Origin: an uncultured Pseudovibrio sp.
GTDB taxonomy: Bacteria; Pseudomonadota; Alphaproteobacteria; Rhizobiales; Stappiaceae
Reading direction: 5' to 3'
DNA: 56,560 nucleotides
Assembly: GCA_947496145.1 (NCBI GenBank)
Contig: CANMBS010000035.1
Span: 1-56,560 of the forward strand
Positions 17,646 through 24,811 of this stretch are shown here, piece by piece. The number at the start of each line of letters is the position of its first letter. Within the stretch, counting starts at the first letter, position 1. Both the position numbers and the translations under genes were made by a program. The notes under the pieces were generated by a model. It was not told the origin of the DNA and did no database searches. It was given only the letters and a program-made list of their open reading frames with translations.

Positions 17646-17749
17646 TAGCCCTGAGCGGTCACGTCGCAACCATTTTGGCTTTAAGTCCGTATGGGTCGAG
17701 TTTCTTCTCCTACCAAAACAGTTGCGTCGCGCCCTGAAGCTCAGGGCTA
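17646..17749. repeat. Long imperfect inverted repeat upstream of ardC
   Basis: The outer stem TAGCCCTGAGC (17646–17656) pairs perfectly with GCTCAGGGCTA (17739–17749). The inner stem GCAAC-ca-TTTTGG (17666–17678) pairs with CCAAAA-ca-GTTGC (17713–17725), leaving a 34-nt apical loop. On single-stranded DNA this would fold into one long bulged hairpin ending about 65 bp before the ArdC start. It may act in RNA, as a cruciform, or as a single-strand promoter during transfer; only the structure itself is visible. Confidence 0.6.
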
Positions 17750-17814
17750 AGCGGCCTTTTCACCGCCCCCCATCCTGGGGGGGAAAAACGGTGAAGAGGA
17801 TGGAGAGCGATGCA

Positions 17815-18741
17815 ATGACCGAGCAAAAGAAGAAAGCACCGAGTGAGAGGCAAACGGTTTACCAAGAAGTGACCGCGAAAATTATCCGCGAACTAGAACA
17901 AGGGCGCGTGCCATGGGTGCAGCCTTGGGGCAATCCGAACGGAGCCGCAGCTATTGGACTGCCTGCCAATGCGGACTCACAAAACACCTATTCCGGTATC
18001 AATATTTTGCTGCTTTGGGGCGCGGTTTTTGAGCGTGGGTTTCAGCTTCAAAGCTGGCTCACCTATAAGCAAGCACAGAAACTAGGCGGCAATGTTCGCA
18101 AGGGCGAAAAATCAACAACCATCGTTTACGCCGATAGTTTTGTTACCAAAGACGAACGCCAAACAGCCAAACAGGAACAGCGTGACCCGCAGCGCATCCC
18201 GTTTTTAAAACGCTATCGTGTATTCAACATTGAGCAATGCGAAGGCTTGCCCGAAGACCTTTATGCAGACGCGCCGGAGCTTCCAGAATGTGAACAAATC
18301 CCCTACGCCGAAGCGCTGATTAAAGACACGGGCGCAGATTTTCGCATTGGTGGAAGCCGCGCTTTTTACGTGCCTTCACAAGATTTTATTCAGGTGCCGC
18401 CGCAACCCGCCTTTCATGACCAGATTAATTATTACCGCACCTGTTTTCACGAGCTAGGTCATTGGACCGGCCATAAATCCCGCCTTGATCGGGTAATTGA
18501 AAACACCAAAGGCAACAAGCTTTATGCCCGTGAGGAACTTGTCGCTGAAATGACAAGCGCCTTTGTCTGCGCCTCGCTTTCGATCACACCAACTGTGCGT
18601 CATACGGATTATATCAGCTCTTGGCTTGACGTCCTGAAAGAGGACGACAAGGCGATTTTTCGCGCCGCCAGCCTTGCCAGTAAAGCCGCAAATTTTCTCA
18701 TTGATACCCAACGAACCGAAACGCAAAGGGCAGCGGCTTAG
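17815..18741 (+). CDS. ardC: ArdC-type antirestriction protein
   Basis: This is a protein of 308 residues from ATG 17815; an ATG at 17800 lies inside the ribosome-binding region and is less likely. The N-terminal ArdC single-strand-DNA-binding domain (VYQEVTAKIIRELEQGRVPW, NTYSGINILLLWG, GNVRKGEKSTTIVY) is followed by a zincin metallopeptidase-like domain with HELGH near residue 212 and a downstream acidic ligand region REELVAEM. ArdC proteins protect incoming DNA from host restriction during conjugation. It is the first gene of the module and is preceded by a large hairpin and a terminator, consistent with early expression in the recipient. Confidence 0.9.
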   Translation: MTEQKKKAPSERQTVYQEVTAKIIRELEQGRVPWVQPWGNPNGAAAIGLPANADSQNTYSGINILLLWGAVFERGFQLQSWLTYKQAQKLGGNVRKGEKSTTIVYADSFVTKDERQTAKQEQRDPQRIPFLKRYRVFNIEQCEGLPEDLYADAPELPECEQIPYAEALIKDTGADFRIGGSRAFYVPSQDFIQVPPQPAFHDQINYYRTCFHELGHWTGHKSRLDRVIENTKGNKLYAREELVAEMTSAFVCASLSITPTVRHTDYISSWLDVLKEDDKAIFRAASLASKAANFLIDTQRTETQRAAA

Positions 18742-18795
18742 GCCGCACCCACGTTTTTGAAACGTCAATCCACCTCATTTTGAAAGTCCCTGATT

Positions 18796-19203
18796 ATGAA
18801 ACTCATCACGCCAGAAATTCGCATGAAGCTCATCGCCAACTGGAACATAGAAGACGGAGACAACAAAGACCCGTTGCCAGTGGTCAAGTTTTTCAATCCC
18901 GCCGGAGCCGCAACATGGCTGATAACCGAAATGGTCGCCCACGAGCCAGATGTTTTATTTGGCCTTTGTGATCTCGGTTTTCAGTGTCCTGAACTTGGCT
19001 ATGTAAGCGTTTCGGAACTTCAGAGCATCGTCGTTCTTGGCGCACTTGGCATCGAGCGCGACATACATTTCACCGCCGAATTTCCGCTTTCCGTCTATGC
19101 GCAAGCCGCACGGACACACGGCGAAATCACCTTTGACACTAAAGCCCTGTTGCAAGCCAAAGCAGGGCTTGAAGCAGAAAAACGGCGGGAAACCCGCCGC
19201 TAG
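18796..19203 (+). CDS. DUF2958 protein
   Basis: This is a 135-residue protein matching DUF2958, common beside ArdC and ParB-like genes in alphaproteobacterial mobile elements. Family words include LITPEIRMKLIANW, VVKFFNPAGAATWLITEM, LFGLCDLGFQCPELGYVS and IERDIHFTAEFPLSVYA. The central segment with spaced Asp, Cys and Glu residues is conserved in the family, but no activity is established. It lies 54 bp after ardC and 72 bp before the ParB-like gene, probably in one transcript. A role in establishment after transfer is inferred from context. Confidence 0.85.
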   Translation: MKLITPEIRMKLIANWNIEDGDNKDPLPVVKFFNPAGAATWLITEMVAHEPDVLFGLCDLGFQCPELGYVSVSELQSIVVLGALGIERDIHFTAEFPLSVYAQAARTHGEITFDTKALLQAKAGLEAEKRRETRR

Positions 19204-19275
19204 TCCTTTTGCTGTTAACAGCAAAAACCAGCGCATCCATGCTGCGCACCAACCCAACCGAAAAGGAATAATCAA

Positions 19276-20994
19276 ATGAAACTCGTACATATCCCATATG
19301 ATCAATTGAAAATCTCAACGCAAAATATGCGCCATGGCCACAAGGCTCCGGACGTTTCCGATATTCTGCCAAGCATCCGCGAACGGGGTATTCTCGTTCC
19401 CTTGCTGGTGCGCCCGAACGGTAAGGATTTTGAAATTGTTGCGGGTCGTCGTCGGCACTATTCGGCAGGGAAAACTGCCGAATCAAACAAGAAAATTGAA
19501 CCGCTGCCATGCGCAATTATGGAAGAAGGCGACGATGCAGCCGCCCTTGAAGCATCTTTGATTGAGAACACGGCGCGGCTCGATCCCGACGAAATGACCC
19601 GCTTTGAAACTTTCGCGCGGCTCGTCAAACAGGGCAAGACCGCCGCAGACATTGCCGCCACTTTTGGCGTGACCCAAATTATGGTCAAACGCTCGCTGGC
19701 CCTTGGTAATCTCATTCCTGCAATACGCAAAGCTTATCGCGCCGAAGAAATTGACGCCGAAACCGTGCGCTTGCTCACCTTGGCAACCGAAACCCAACAG
19801 GCCGAATGGTTCAAACTCTTTAAGGATGACGAACAACATACGCCGCGCACTTGGCAGCTTAAGCAATGGCTGTTTGGTGGTGAGATTAAATCCAGTGTCG
19901 CGCTTTTCCCGCTTGAAAATTACAAAGGGAAAATCATCACCGATCTATTTGGGGAAGACGGATATTTTGACGATGCAAACGAATTTTGGAAACTACAAAA
20001 TGAGTGCATCGCCGCCAAGCGGGACGCTCTTATCAAAGCGGGCTGGGATGACGTTGTCATTTGCGATGTGGGCAAACAATTCTGCAAGTGGTCCTACGTG
20101 AAAGCATCCAAAAAAGAAGGCGGTAATGTCTATATAGAGGTGCGTCAGAGTGGTGAGGTTGTCTTGCATGAAGGGTTGATTACCGAGCAGGAGCATAAAG
20201 CCCGTCAGCGCAAAGCGGCATCAACAGAAAAGAATGCAGACAATTCAGATGATAAATCCGCACGGCCAGAACTCACCAAAGCCGCGCAAAATTATCTTAT
20301 GTTGCACCGTCACGCAGCAGTCCGCACAGCCCTATTGCAGGAACCAAAAGCCGCGCTTTGTTTGATGGTCACCCATGCAATTGTCGGCTCTGACAACTGG
20401 CGGACAGAAGCAGACGCGCAACGTGCCGATAAGGAAACCATTTCCGAGAGCGTTGCCAAATCCCCATCTCAAATTGCCTTTGAGAAGGAGAAGAAGGAAA
20501 TCCTCAAACTTCTCAAGCTCCCGGCGCACCAATATTCAGTGACCCAATCAAACGGTAACTTTGAGCGTGCCGCCGAAATATTTATGACGCTACTCGACCA
20601 TGACGATAAAATCGTCATGCGCATTTTGACCTTTGTAATGGCGGAAACCCTGCAATCGGGAACCCCAATGGTCGAACTCTTGGGCGGTAAATTATCGGTT
20701 GATATGCAAAAATGCTGGCAACCGGACGATACGTTTTTTGATCTCTTGCGCGACAAGGCGGCGATCAACACCATGTTGAAGCATATCGGTGGCAAGGCGG
20801 TTGCTGACGCAAATATCAGTGTGGCTGCCAAAGTTCAAAAGAAGATCATATCTGATTTTGTCACAGGCGAAGGACGCAAGGAGGTAGAAAACTGGCAACC
20901 CCATTACATGGCTTTTCCGTTTAAGGCGTACACCAAGAACGGTGGCGGTCAGCTCACGGAAAACATGAACCAAGCCAAGAAGCACATGCGTTAG
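19276..20994 (+). CDS. ParB/Srx-fold nuclease-like protein
   Basis: This is a 572-residue ParB-family protein. The N-terminal ParB/sulfiredoxin domain shows RERGILVPLLVRPN, the CTP-binding-type box VAGRRRHYSAGK and ASLIENTARLDPDEMTRF. A KorB/ParB helix-turn-helix follows (TAADIAATFGVTQIMVKRSL). The long C-terminal part (~350 residues) is typical of the plasmid/ICE ParB-like nucleases rather than chromosomal ParB. No ParA is adjacent, so partitioning is not certain; a role in DNA processing or regulation within the element is an alternative. A strong terminator hairpin follows 82 bp after the stop. Confidence 0.85.
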   Translation: MKLVHIPYDQLKISTQNMRHGHKAPDVSDILPSIRERGILVPLLVRPNGKDFEIVAGRRRHYSAGKTAESNKKIEPLPCAIMEEGDDAAALEASLIENTARLDPDEMTRFETFARLVKQGKTAADIAATFGVTQIMVKRSLALGNLIPAIRKAYRAEEIDAETVRLLTLATETQQAEWFKLFKDDEQHTPRTWQLKQWLFGGEIKSSVALFPLENYKGKIITDLFGEDGYFDDANEFWKLQNECIAAKRDALIKAGWDDVVICDVGKQFCKWSYVKASKKEGGNVYIEVRQSGEVVLHEGLITEQEHKARQRKAASTEKNADNSDDKSARPELTKAAQNYLMLHRHAAVRTALLQEPKAALCLMVTHAIVGSDNWRTEADAQRADKETISESVAKSPSQIAFEKEKKEILKLLKLPAHQYSVTQSNGNFERAAEIFMTLLDHDDKIVMRILTFVMAETLQSGTPMVELLGGKLSVDMQKCWQPDDTFFDLLRDKAAINTMLKHIGGKAVADANISVAAKVQKKIISDFVTGEGRKEVENWQPHYMAFPFKAYTKNGGGQLTENMNQAKKHMR

Positions 20995-21076
20995 TGTGCG
21001 AGAGGCGGGAGCGGTCCCCTTGTTTCCATCCGGGCGCACGCGACCGTTTCACGGTTGAAATTGGGTTTCTATTGCT

Positions 21077-21108
21077 CCCCCGCATTCGAAAATGCGGGGG
21101 TTTTTGTT
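21077..21108 (+). terminator. Strong Rho-independent terminator after the ParB-like gene
   Basis: A 10-bp GC-rich stem, CCCCCGCATT (21077–21086) with AATGCGGGGG (21091–21100), a tetraloop CGAA and a following TTTTTGTTT. It closes the ardC–DUF2958–parB unit. Confidence 0.9.
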
Positions 21109-21491
21109 TGGTGCGGGAAGGAACGCTGAAGGTCATAGCACTCTCACCAACCTACCGCCGCCAAGACACGGTAAGCTTATAGTGTTACCAAATGCAGGGG
21201 CGGCAAAAGTGAGCAGCGAGCACTATTGGCTGCTACCGATCCGCCCCCAACCTCCACCAAGATACACGGGCCAGCAGCGGCAACAGGGAAGCCAGGCTGC
21301 GCGTTAGTTTCTTCATATTGAATGCGAAAAACGGTTTTTGCCAAGGCTCATCATTGCGAGCGAACATTCAGCCTGCCCGATGATTGACGTTACAATGGAC
21401 GTGCCCAATTGCGCCATCCATCTCCTGCCATATCGAGACACTCATAAACCTGCTTTCGCTTACAACCTATGACGAACGTCTGCCCTTCAAA
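21109..21491. other. Gene-free leader region
   Basis: Open frames here are short, overlap in all phases and lack ribosome-binding sites, so I support no gene. The region leads into a large inverted repeat (21492–21572) before the first DUF736 gene and probably holds its promoter. Confidence 0.5.
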
Positions 21492-21572
21492 ACAGCCAGC
21501 ACGGACTTTTTTCCCCGGTTAAAGCCTCCTCGCGCATACCACTTCGTGGTCAAAAAAGTCCGTGCTGGCTGT
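21492..21572. repeat. Perfect 21-bp inverted repeat with nested hairpin
   Basis: The arms 21492–21512 (ACAGCCAGCACGGAC then six T) and 21552–21572 (six A then GTCCGTGCTGGCTGT) are exact complements, separated by 39 bp. Inside the loop is a second hairpin ACCAC-TTC-GTGGT. The long stem lies about 107 bp before the DUF736 gene. Possible roles are a cruciform or ssDNA promoter used during conjugation, or an antisense/attenuation structure. The tract of T/A at the inner end also allows terminator function in either direction. Confidence 0.7.
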
Positions 21573-21678
21573 CTCCGCGAAGGCTCGCCCGTTGGGTTTG
21601 AATGCCAGCCGTACGTCAAAACGGTTACGTACAGCAGGGCGATGAGCGTCCCGCTAAAACAAGACAGGAGACAGAAAA

Positions 21679-22008
21679 ATGGCACAGGCACTTGGATATG
21701 TAACGAAGACAGAAGCAGGTGGATTTGAAGGCACACTCGCAATGATGAGCCAAAAAAGAGGCATTCGCATTATCCCAAATGAAGCAAAGGAGACCGACGC
21801 GCAACCCGACTTCCGGGTCTATACAAACGACCGTGTAGAGATTGGCGGTGGATGGAACCGCACCGGCAAAAACAGTGACAACCCCTACGTATCACTCACT
21901 TTTGCCGCCCCTGAATTTGGCCCATCAAAGATTTATGCAAATCTGGGACGGGCCGCAGGGCAGGGCAATGAAAGTGTTATGGCAATCCTGTGGAATCCGC
22001 AGCACTGA
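21679..22008 (+). CDS. DUF736 family protein (copy 1)
   Basis: This is a 109-residue protein of the DUF736 family, small proteins almost confined to alphaproteobacterial plasmids and ICEs. Typical features are IGxx-like N-terminal GYVTKTEAGGFEGTL, the central FRVYTNDRVEIGGGWNRTG, NPYVSLTFAAPEFGPSKIYANL and the terminal AILWNPQH. ATG 21679 follows a GACAGGAGA ribosome-binding site. A second, diverged family member closes the Trb operon at 40270. Function unknown; a DNA-associated accessory role in transfer is only inferred. Confidence 0.88.
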   Translation: MAQALGYVTKTEAGGFEGTLAMMSQKRGIRIIPNEAKETDAQPDFRVYTNDRVEIGGGWNRTGKNSDNPYVSLTFAAPEFGPSKIYANLGRAAGQGNESVMAILWNPQH

Positions 22009-22020
22009 TCATAAACAATT

Positions 22021-22052
22021 TGTTCCCTCATGCCCGAAGGTGTGAGGGAACA
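22021..22052 (+). terminator. Hairpin downstream of DUF736 gene
   Basis: The 10-bp perfect stem TGTTCCCTCA (22021–22030) pairs with TGAGGGAACA (22043–22052) 13 bp after the DUF736 stop codon. No U-tract follows, so termination efficiency or an RNA-stabilising role is uncertain. Confidence 0.55.
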
Positions 22053-22384
22053 TAGAATTATGACTGCTAGGGAGCGGCAATATGATCACTGAATATGTGG
22101 AAATATCCAACCGCTAATCGCTATATTCATAGGCATTTTTGCTGTTCATTGAATTGTGTAACTGCTTTCAGAGGAGCATAAATTCAATACAATTTTATCC
22201 TAATTGTGACTTTAAGATATTCTTAAAATTCTTTAAGCATGTTCAATTATTCGTTATATTTATTGAATGTTTATTGCGGCGAATTGCCTAGAGATTTGGG
22301 CATACCAAAATAGAGAAGGCACTTTCAGATAGGATGGTAACGGGGTTGGGGCGCTGAAGAAATTCTCGGAATTAGGACGCAGTC
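22053..22384. other. AT-rich intergenic region
   Basis: No gene is supported. The stretch is AT-rich and contains the inverted repeat TTCAAT (22242–22247) / ATTGAA (22262–22267) and repeated TTCTTAAA-like words. It probably carries the promoter and operator for the DUF6499/DUF2285 regulator gene at 22385. Confidence 0.45.
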
Positions 22385-23195
22385 ATGGCCGAAATTGAAC
22401 CTGAGAAAAGTCACTATGACTATCTTCACAACACCAGCATCACGTCATGGACGTGGGAATTTACACGCCGTAATCCTGCTTATCACAAAGCCTGGAAACG
22501 GCATTTATTACGCCATAACATGAGAAAAAAGCAGGGAAATAATTTGGAGATTACGAAGGAGGAAGCCCTAGCCGCCAGTCGGTTCGGGTTGCTTTTCTTT
22601 CATTGATCCAGCCCATGACTCCGAATCTATTCTTCCGTTCTGGTCACCGCTGCATAGCCCAAGTGTTCTTAAATGTGTAAAGACAACTCAGGATAAACGC
22701 GATAGCACATTGGGTGCATGCTTCTTGAAATTGCCATGTAAGCGAAAATTGGTTCGCACCAACGACGGCAAGCAACACCTTCTTCTCTCTCATAGAACCT
22801 GTTCTCTTCAGCTTGTTTTTGATGCCAACGTTAATCTCGAAAGACGGATCCATTTCGAAGTATATACATCAGGCCCGGGTATTTTAGCTGCACAGACTAA
22901 GGCAATTTCCAATCTTCATTCCTTGCTGAACCGTGGATCTTTTCAACAGTCTTATTGTGTGACGCCGGCGCGTTTTCGAATGGCACCGCAACTTTTATAC
23001 GCGTTGGATCTAGCACAACTTGGATTGTCTCAGCGTGAAATAGCTATCCGAATCTTTGGTGAAGAAGCTGTGATGGAAGGTTGGGATGATATTAGTCATT
23101 ATGTGCAAAGCCGAACCTATAGGCTCCTCAAAAAGGGACAGGCCCTCATCAACAAAGGGCATCGGGCCTTCTTGAATGGTTCACAAAAGCAGTAG
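22385..23195 (+). pseudogene. DUF6499/DUF2285 element regulator, frameshifted
   Basis: The first frame (22385–22606) encodes the DUF6499 N-terminus (SITSWTWEFTRRNPAYHKAW) and breaks after SRFGLLFFH. The downstream frame carries FIDPAHDSESILPFWSP and then the DUF2285 domain (RFRMAPQLLYALDLAQLGLS, QREIAIRIFGEE, YVQSRTYRLLKKGQALI), ending at 23195. Removing one T from the run at 22598–22600 joins them as GLLFFIDPAHDS and gives 269 residues, the normal length for this family of HTH-like ICE regulators. The following HTH gene normally works with it in one operon. It is broken as shown, by mutation or assembly error. Confidence 0.8.
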
Positions 23196-23303
23196 TTTCT
23201 ACCTACACGTTTTTCGTGGGCCCCAGATCCGAGTCTGCAAAATCGCGCATCTCTAAGTCAGAATTGATCGAAATATTGCGATTAATACTGATGGAGAGGA
23301 TGA

Positions 23304-23597
23304 ATGCCCAGCGAAGATGCGCCGACCGAGAATTCGCCGCAAGAAGAGCACCGACAACAACTGCAAACCCCCTATTTGAATATTGAAGAAGCCGCGAAAC
23401 GCTTAAAGCTTAGCCCTAATACGCTTAACAAATGGCGGCATCTCGGCATCGGGCCAGTGTTTCGCGATCATGGCAGGCGCATAGTCTATCACATCGACGA
23501 TTTGGACAGCTGGTCACAAAGGCATAAACGACAGAAAGCGCGGACATATGGCAGTAATAAGCTGATCCCTTCCGATGCACCGAGAGGTGAAAAGTGA
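23304..23597 (+). CDS. Excisionase/MerR-like HTH protein
   Basis: This is a 97-residue protein with an HTH_17-type winged helix: LNIEEAAKRLKLSPNTLNKW, RHLGIGPVFRDHGRRIVYHI, DDLDSWSQRHK. Such proteins act as excisionase-like DNA-bending factors or regulators in alphaproteobacterial ICEs, where they stand between the DUF2285 gene and DUF2840. Its last four bases overlap the DUF2840 start (GTGA at 23594), so translation is coupled. Control of excision or of the transfer operon is inferred from position; no operator was identified. Confidence 0.82.
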   Translation: MPSEDAPTENSPQEEHRQQLQTPYLNIEEAAKRLKLSPNTLNKWRHLGIGPVFRDHGRRIVYHIDDLDSWSQRHKRQKARTYGSNKLIPSDAPRGEK

Positions 23598-24061
23598 TCG
23601 ATTTTCTGACACGTGTTCACCTTCATTATGGTCGTGACAGTTTCAACTATTACATTCGTTTCGGCGTTCCGAAATACCGCGATGAGTATACCGGACGGGA
23701 GGCATATGAGTATTACTCGGCAGGTGCGGTATTCGGCTATATCCGTTGGGAAACAAATGAGTATGGCACCGAAAGCTGGCGCTTCTTTGTCTTGCGCGGC
23801 GGCGATCCGTCTACAACACTTTACAATATTCCCGGCATTACGCCCGGTGCGGCCATACTTTTGGACGTGCCCGGTCGAACCCGTGTGCACCGTCTTTTTA
23901 CCGTAATTGATCACATCGAACGGGTTGAAATCGACCTTGCCGATGTTGCCGATTGGTACTGGATTCAAACTAATGCACGCATAAATGCGGCGCTCGATCC
24001 ACTTCCTTATACGCCAGATCAACATCGTTCATGGCTGTTGGAAAGGGAGGTTCGCGCATGA
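23594..24061 (+). CDS. DUF2840 protein
   Basis: This is a 155-residue protein of the DUF2840 family, found next to the TraF peptidase in alphaproteobacterial conjugative elements. Characteristic words are GVPKYRDEYTGREAYEYYSAG, FGYIRWETNEYGTESWRFFV, PGITPGAAILLDVPGRTRVH and VADWYWIQTNARIN. The start is GTG, overlapping the HTH gene stop by 4 bp. Its stop overlaps the TraF ATG by 4 bp, so the three genes are tightly coupled. No enzymatic motif is visible and no function is established; a helper of pilin processing is a guess from context. Confidence 0.85.
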   Translation: MIDFLTRVHLHYGRDSFNYYIRFGVPKYRDEYTGREAYEYYSAGAVFGYIRWETNEYGTESWRFFVLRGGDPSTTLYNIPGITPGAAILLDVPGRTRVHRLFTVIDHIERVEIDLADVADWYWIQTNARINAALDPLPYTPDQHRSWLLEREVRA

Positions 24062-24576
24062 AAAAGACTATACTATTTTTGAGTTTGATAGGCGTGTCCA
24101 TTGTCCTTGTAGTGGCCCCGCTTATGCTCAATTTCCCAATCAAGTTGACTTACAATGCGTCAGCTTCTGCCCCTGTTGGATTTTATCGGATCAAAGCGCC
24201 CGGCAGCCTAAAACGGGGGGCGTTTGTCGTCGTCCCGACGCCGCCCGGCTTTAGGATGATGGCCGCGAAAAGACATTATCTCCCCTTTAATGTACCGCTC
24301 ATTAAGCGTGTTGTTGCCCTTTCCGGCGATGAAATCTGCCGTCACGGACAGACCGTTTTTGTCAATCAGAAGCCTGTCGCAACGGCTTTGAGCAAGGACA
24401 GTCAAGATCGATTTTTACCCGTATGGCAGGACTGTGTGACGCTCAAACAGAACCAGTTCTTCGCGCTGATGGACAGACCCGATAGCTTCGATGGTCGATA
24501 CTTCGGACCACTCAATACAGGCGATATTGTCGGCATTGCCATTCCGGTGATCACCTGGAGGCGAGATGATGCGTAA
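24058..24576 (+). CDS. traF: TraF-type S26 signal peptidase
   Basis: This is a 172-residue membrane-anchored serine peptidase. One N-terminal transmembrane helix (ILFLSLIGVSIVLVVAPLML) is followed by the catalytic serine segment SASAPVGFYRI and the catalytic lysine segment PLIKRVVALSGDEI. FALMDRPDSFDGRYFGPL is the conserved S26 C-terminal box. TraF enzymes process and cyclise the TrbC pilin in P-type conjugation systems; trbC is present at 31900. ATG 24058 overlaps the DUF2840 stop; an upstream in-frame GTG would only add nine polar residues. Confidence 0.9.
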   Translation: MKKTILFLSLIGVSIVLVVAPLMLNFPIKLTYNASASAPVGFYRIKAPGSLKRGAFVVVPTPPGFRMMAAKRHYLPFNVPLIKRVVALSGDEICRHGQTVFVNQKPVATALSKDSQDRFLPVWQDCVTLKQNQFFALMDRPDSFDGRYFGPLNTGDIVGIAIPVITWRRDDA

Positions 24577-24697
24577 AGGAATTTCGGCATTTGAGACAGT
24601 CAGGATACAGAGGGGGAGGATGGCGCGAAGCGGAAGGCGAGATAAAAGGATTGTGGGCGTGTTCCCCATTAATCCAGTCTGCACATCGGTTTTTTGC

Positions 24698-24772
24698 GCC
24701 CACACCGTCAGTGGCGTGTGGGCTATGTTTTTTTCCAAATTATTGATTTTGTTGTTTCTGCATAGCCCACAC
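24698..24772. other. Inverted-repeat cluster before the relaxase gene, oriT candidate
   Basis: GCCCACAC (24698–24705) is followed by its inverse inside GTGTGGGCTATG (24716–24727). The latter pairs perfectly with CATAGCCCACAC (24761–24772), so the same word occurs three times and two alternative hairpins can form. The cluster ends 40 bp before the relaxase frame. Relaxase genes commonly lie next to their oriT, which usually contains such repeats next to nic. No nic consensus can be assigned. A switchable attenuator for relaxase expression is the alternative. Confidence 0.5.
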
Positions 24773-24811
24773 TTTTGCAGGAATTACGAAAAATCAAACG
24801 GTTAGCGAAAA

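Noticed and set aside
17608-17814. N-terminal extension of ArdC
   Set aside because: It runs through the inverted repeat and the GC hairpin; family N-termini and the GGAGAG site favour ATG 17815.
24566-24805. 79-codon frame overlapping the traF stop
   Set aside because: It covers the inverted-repeat cluster, lacks similarity I recognise and has an odd composition; better explained as non-coding oriT or leader DNA.
17815-24811. Plasmid replication origin (RepABC or RepA)
   Set aside because: A ParB-like gene is present but no ParA, replication initiator or iteron array was found, so an integrated element is favoured.
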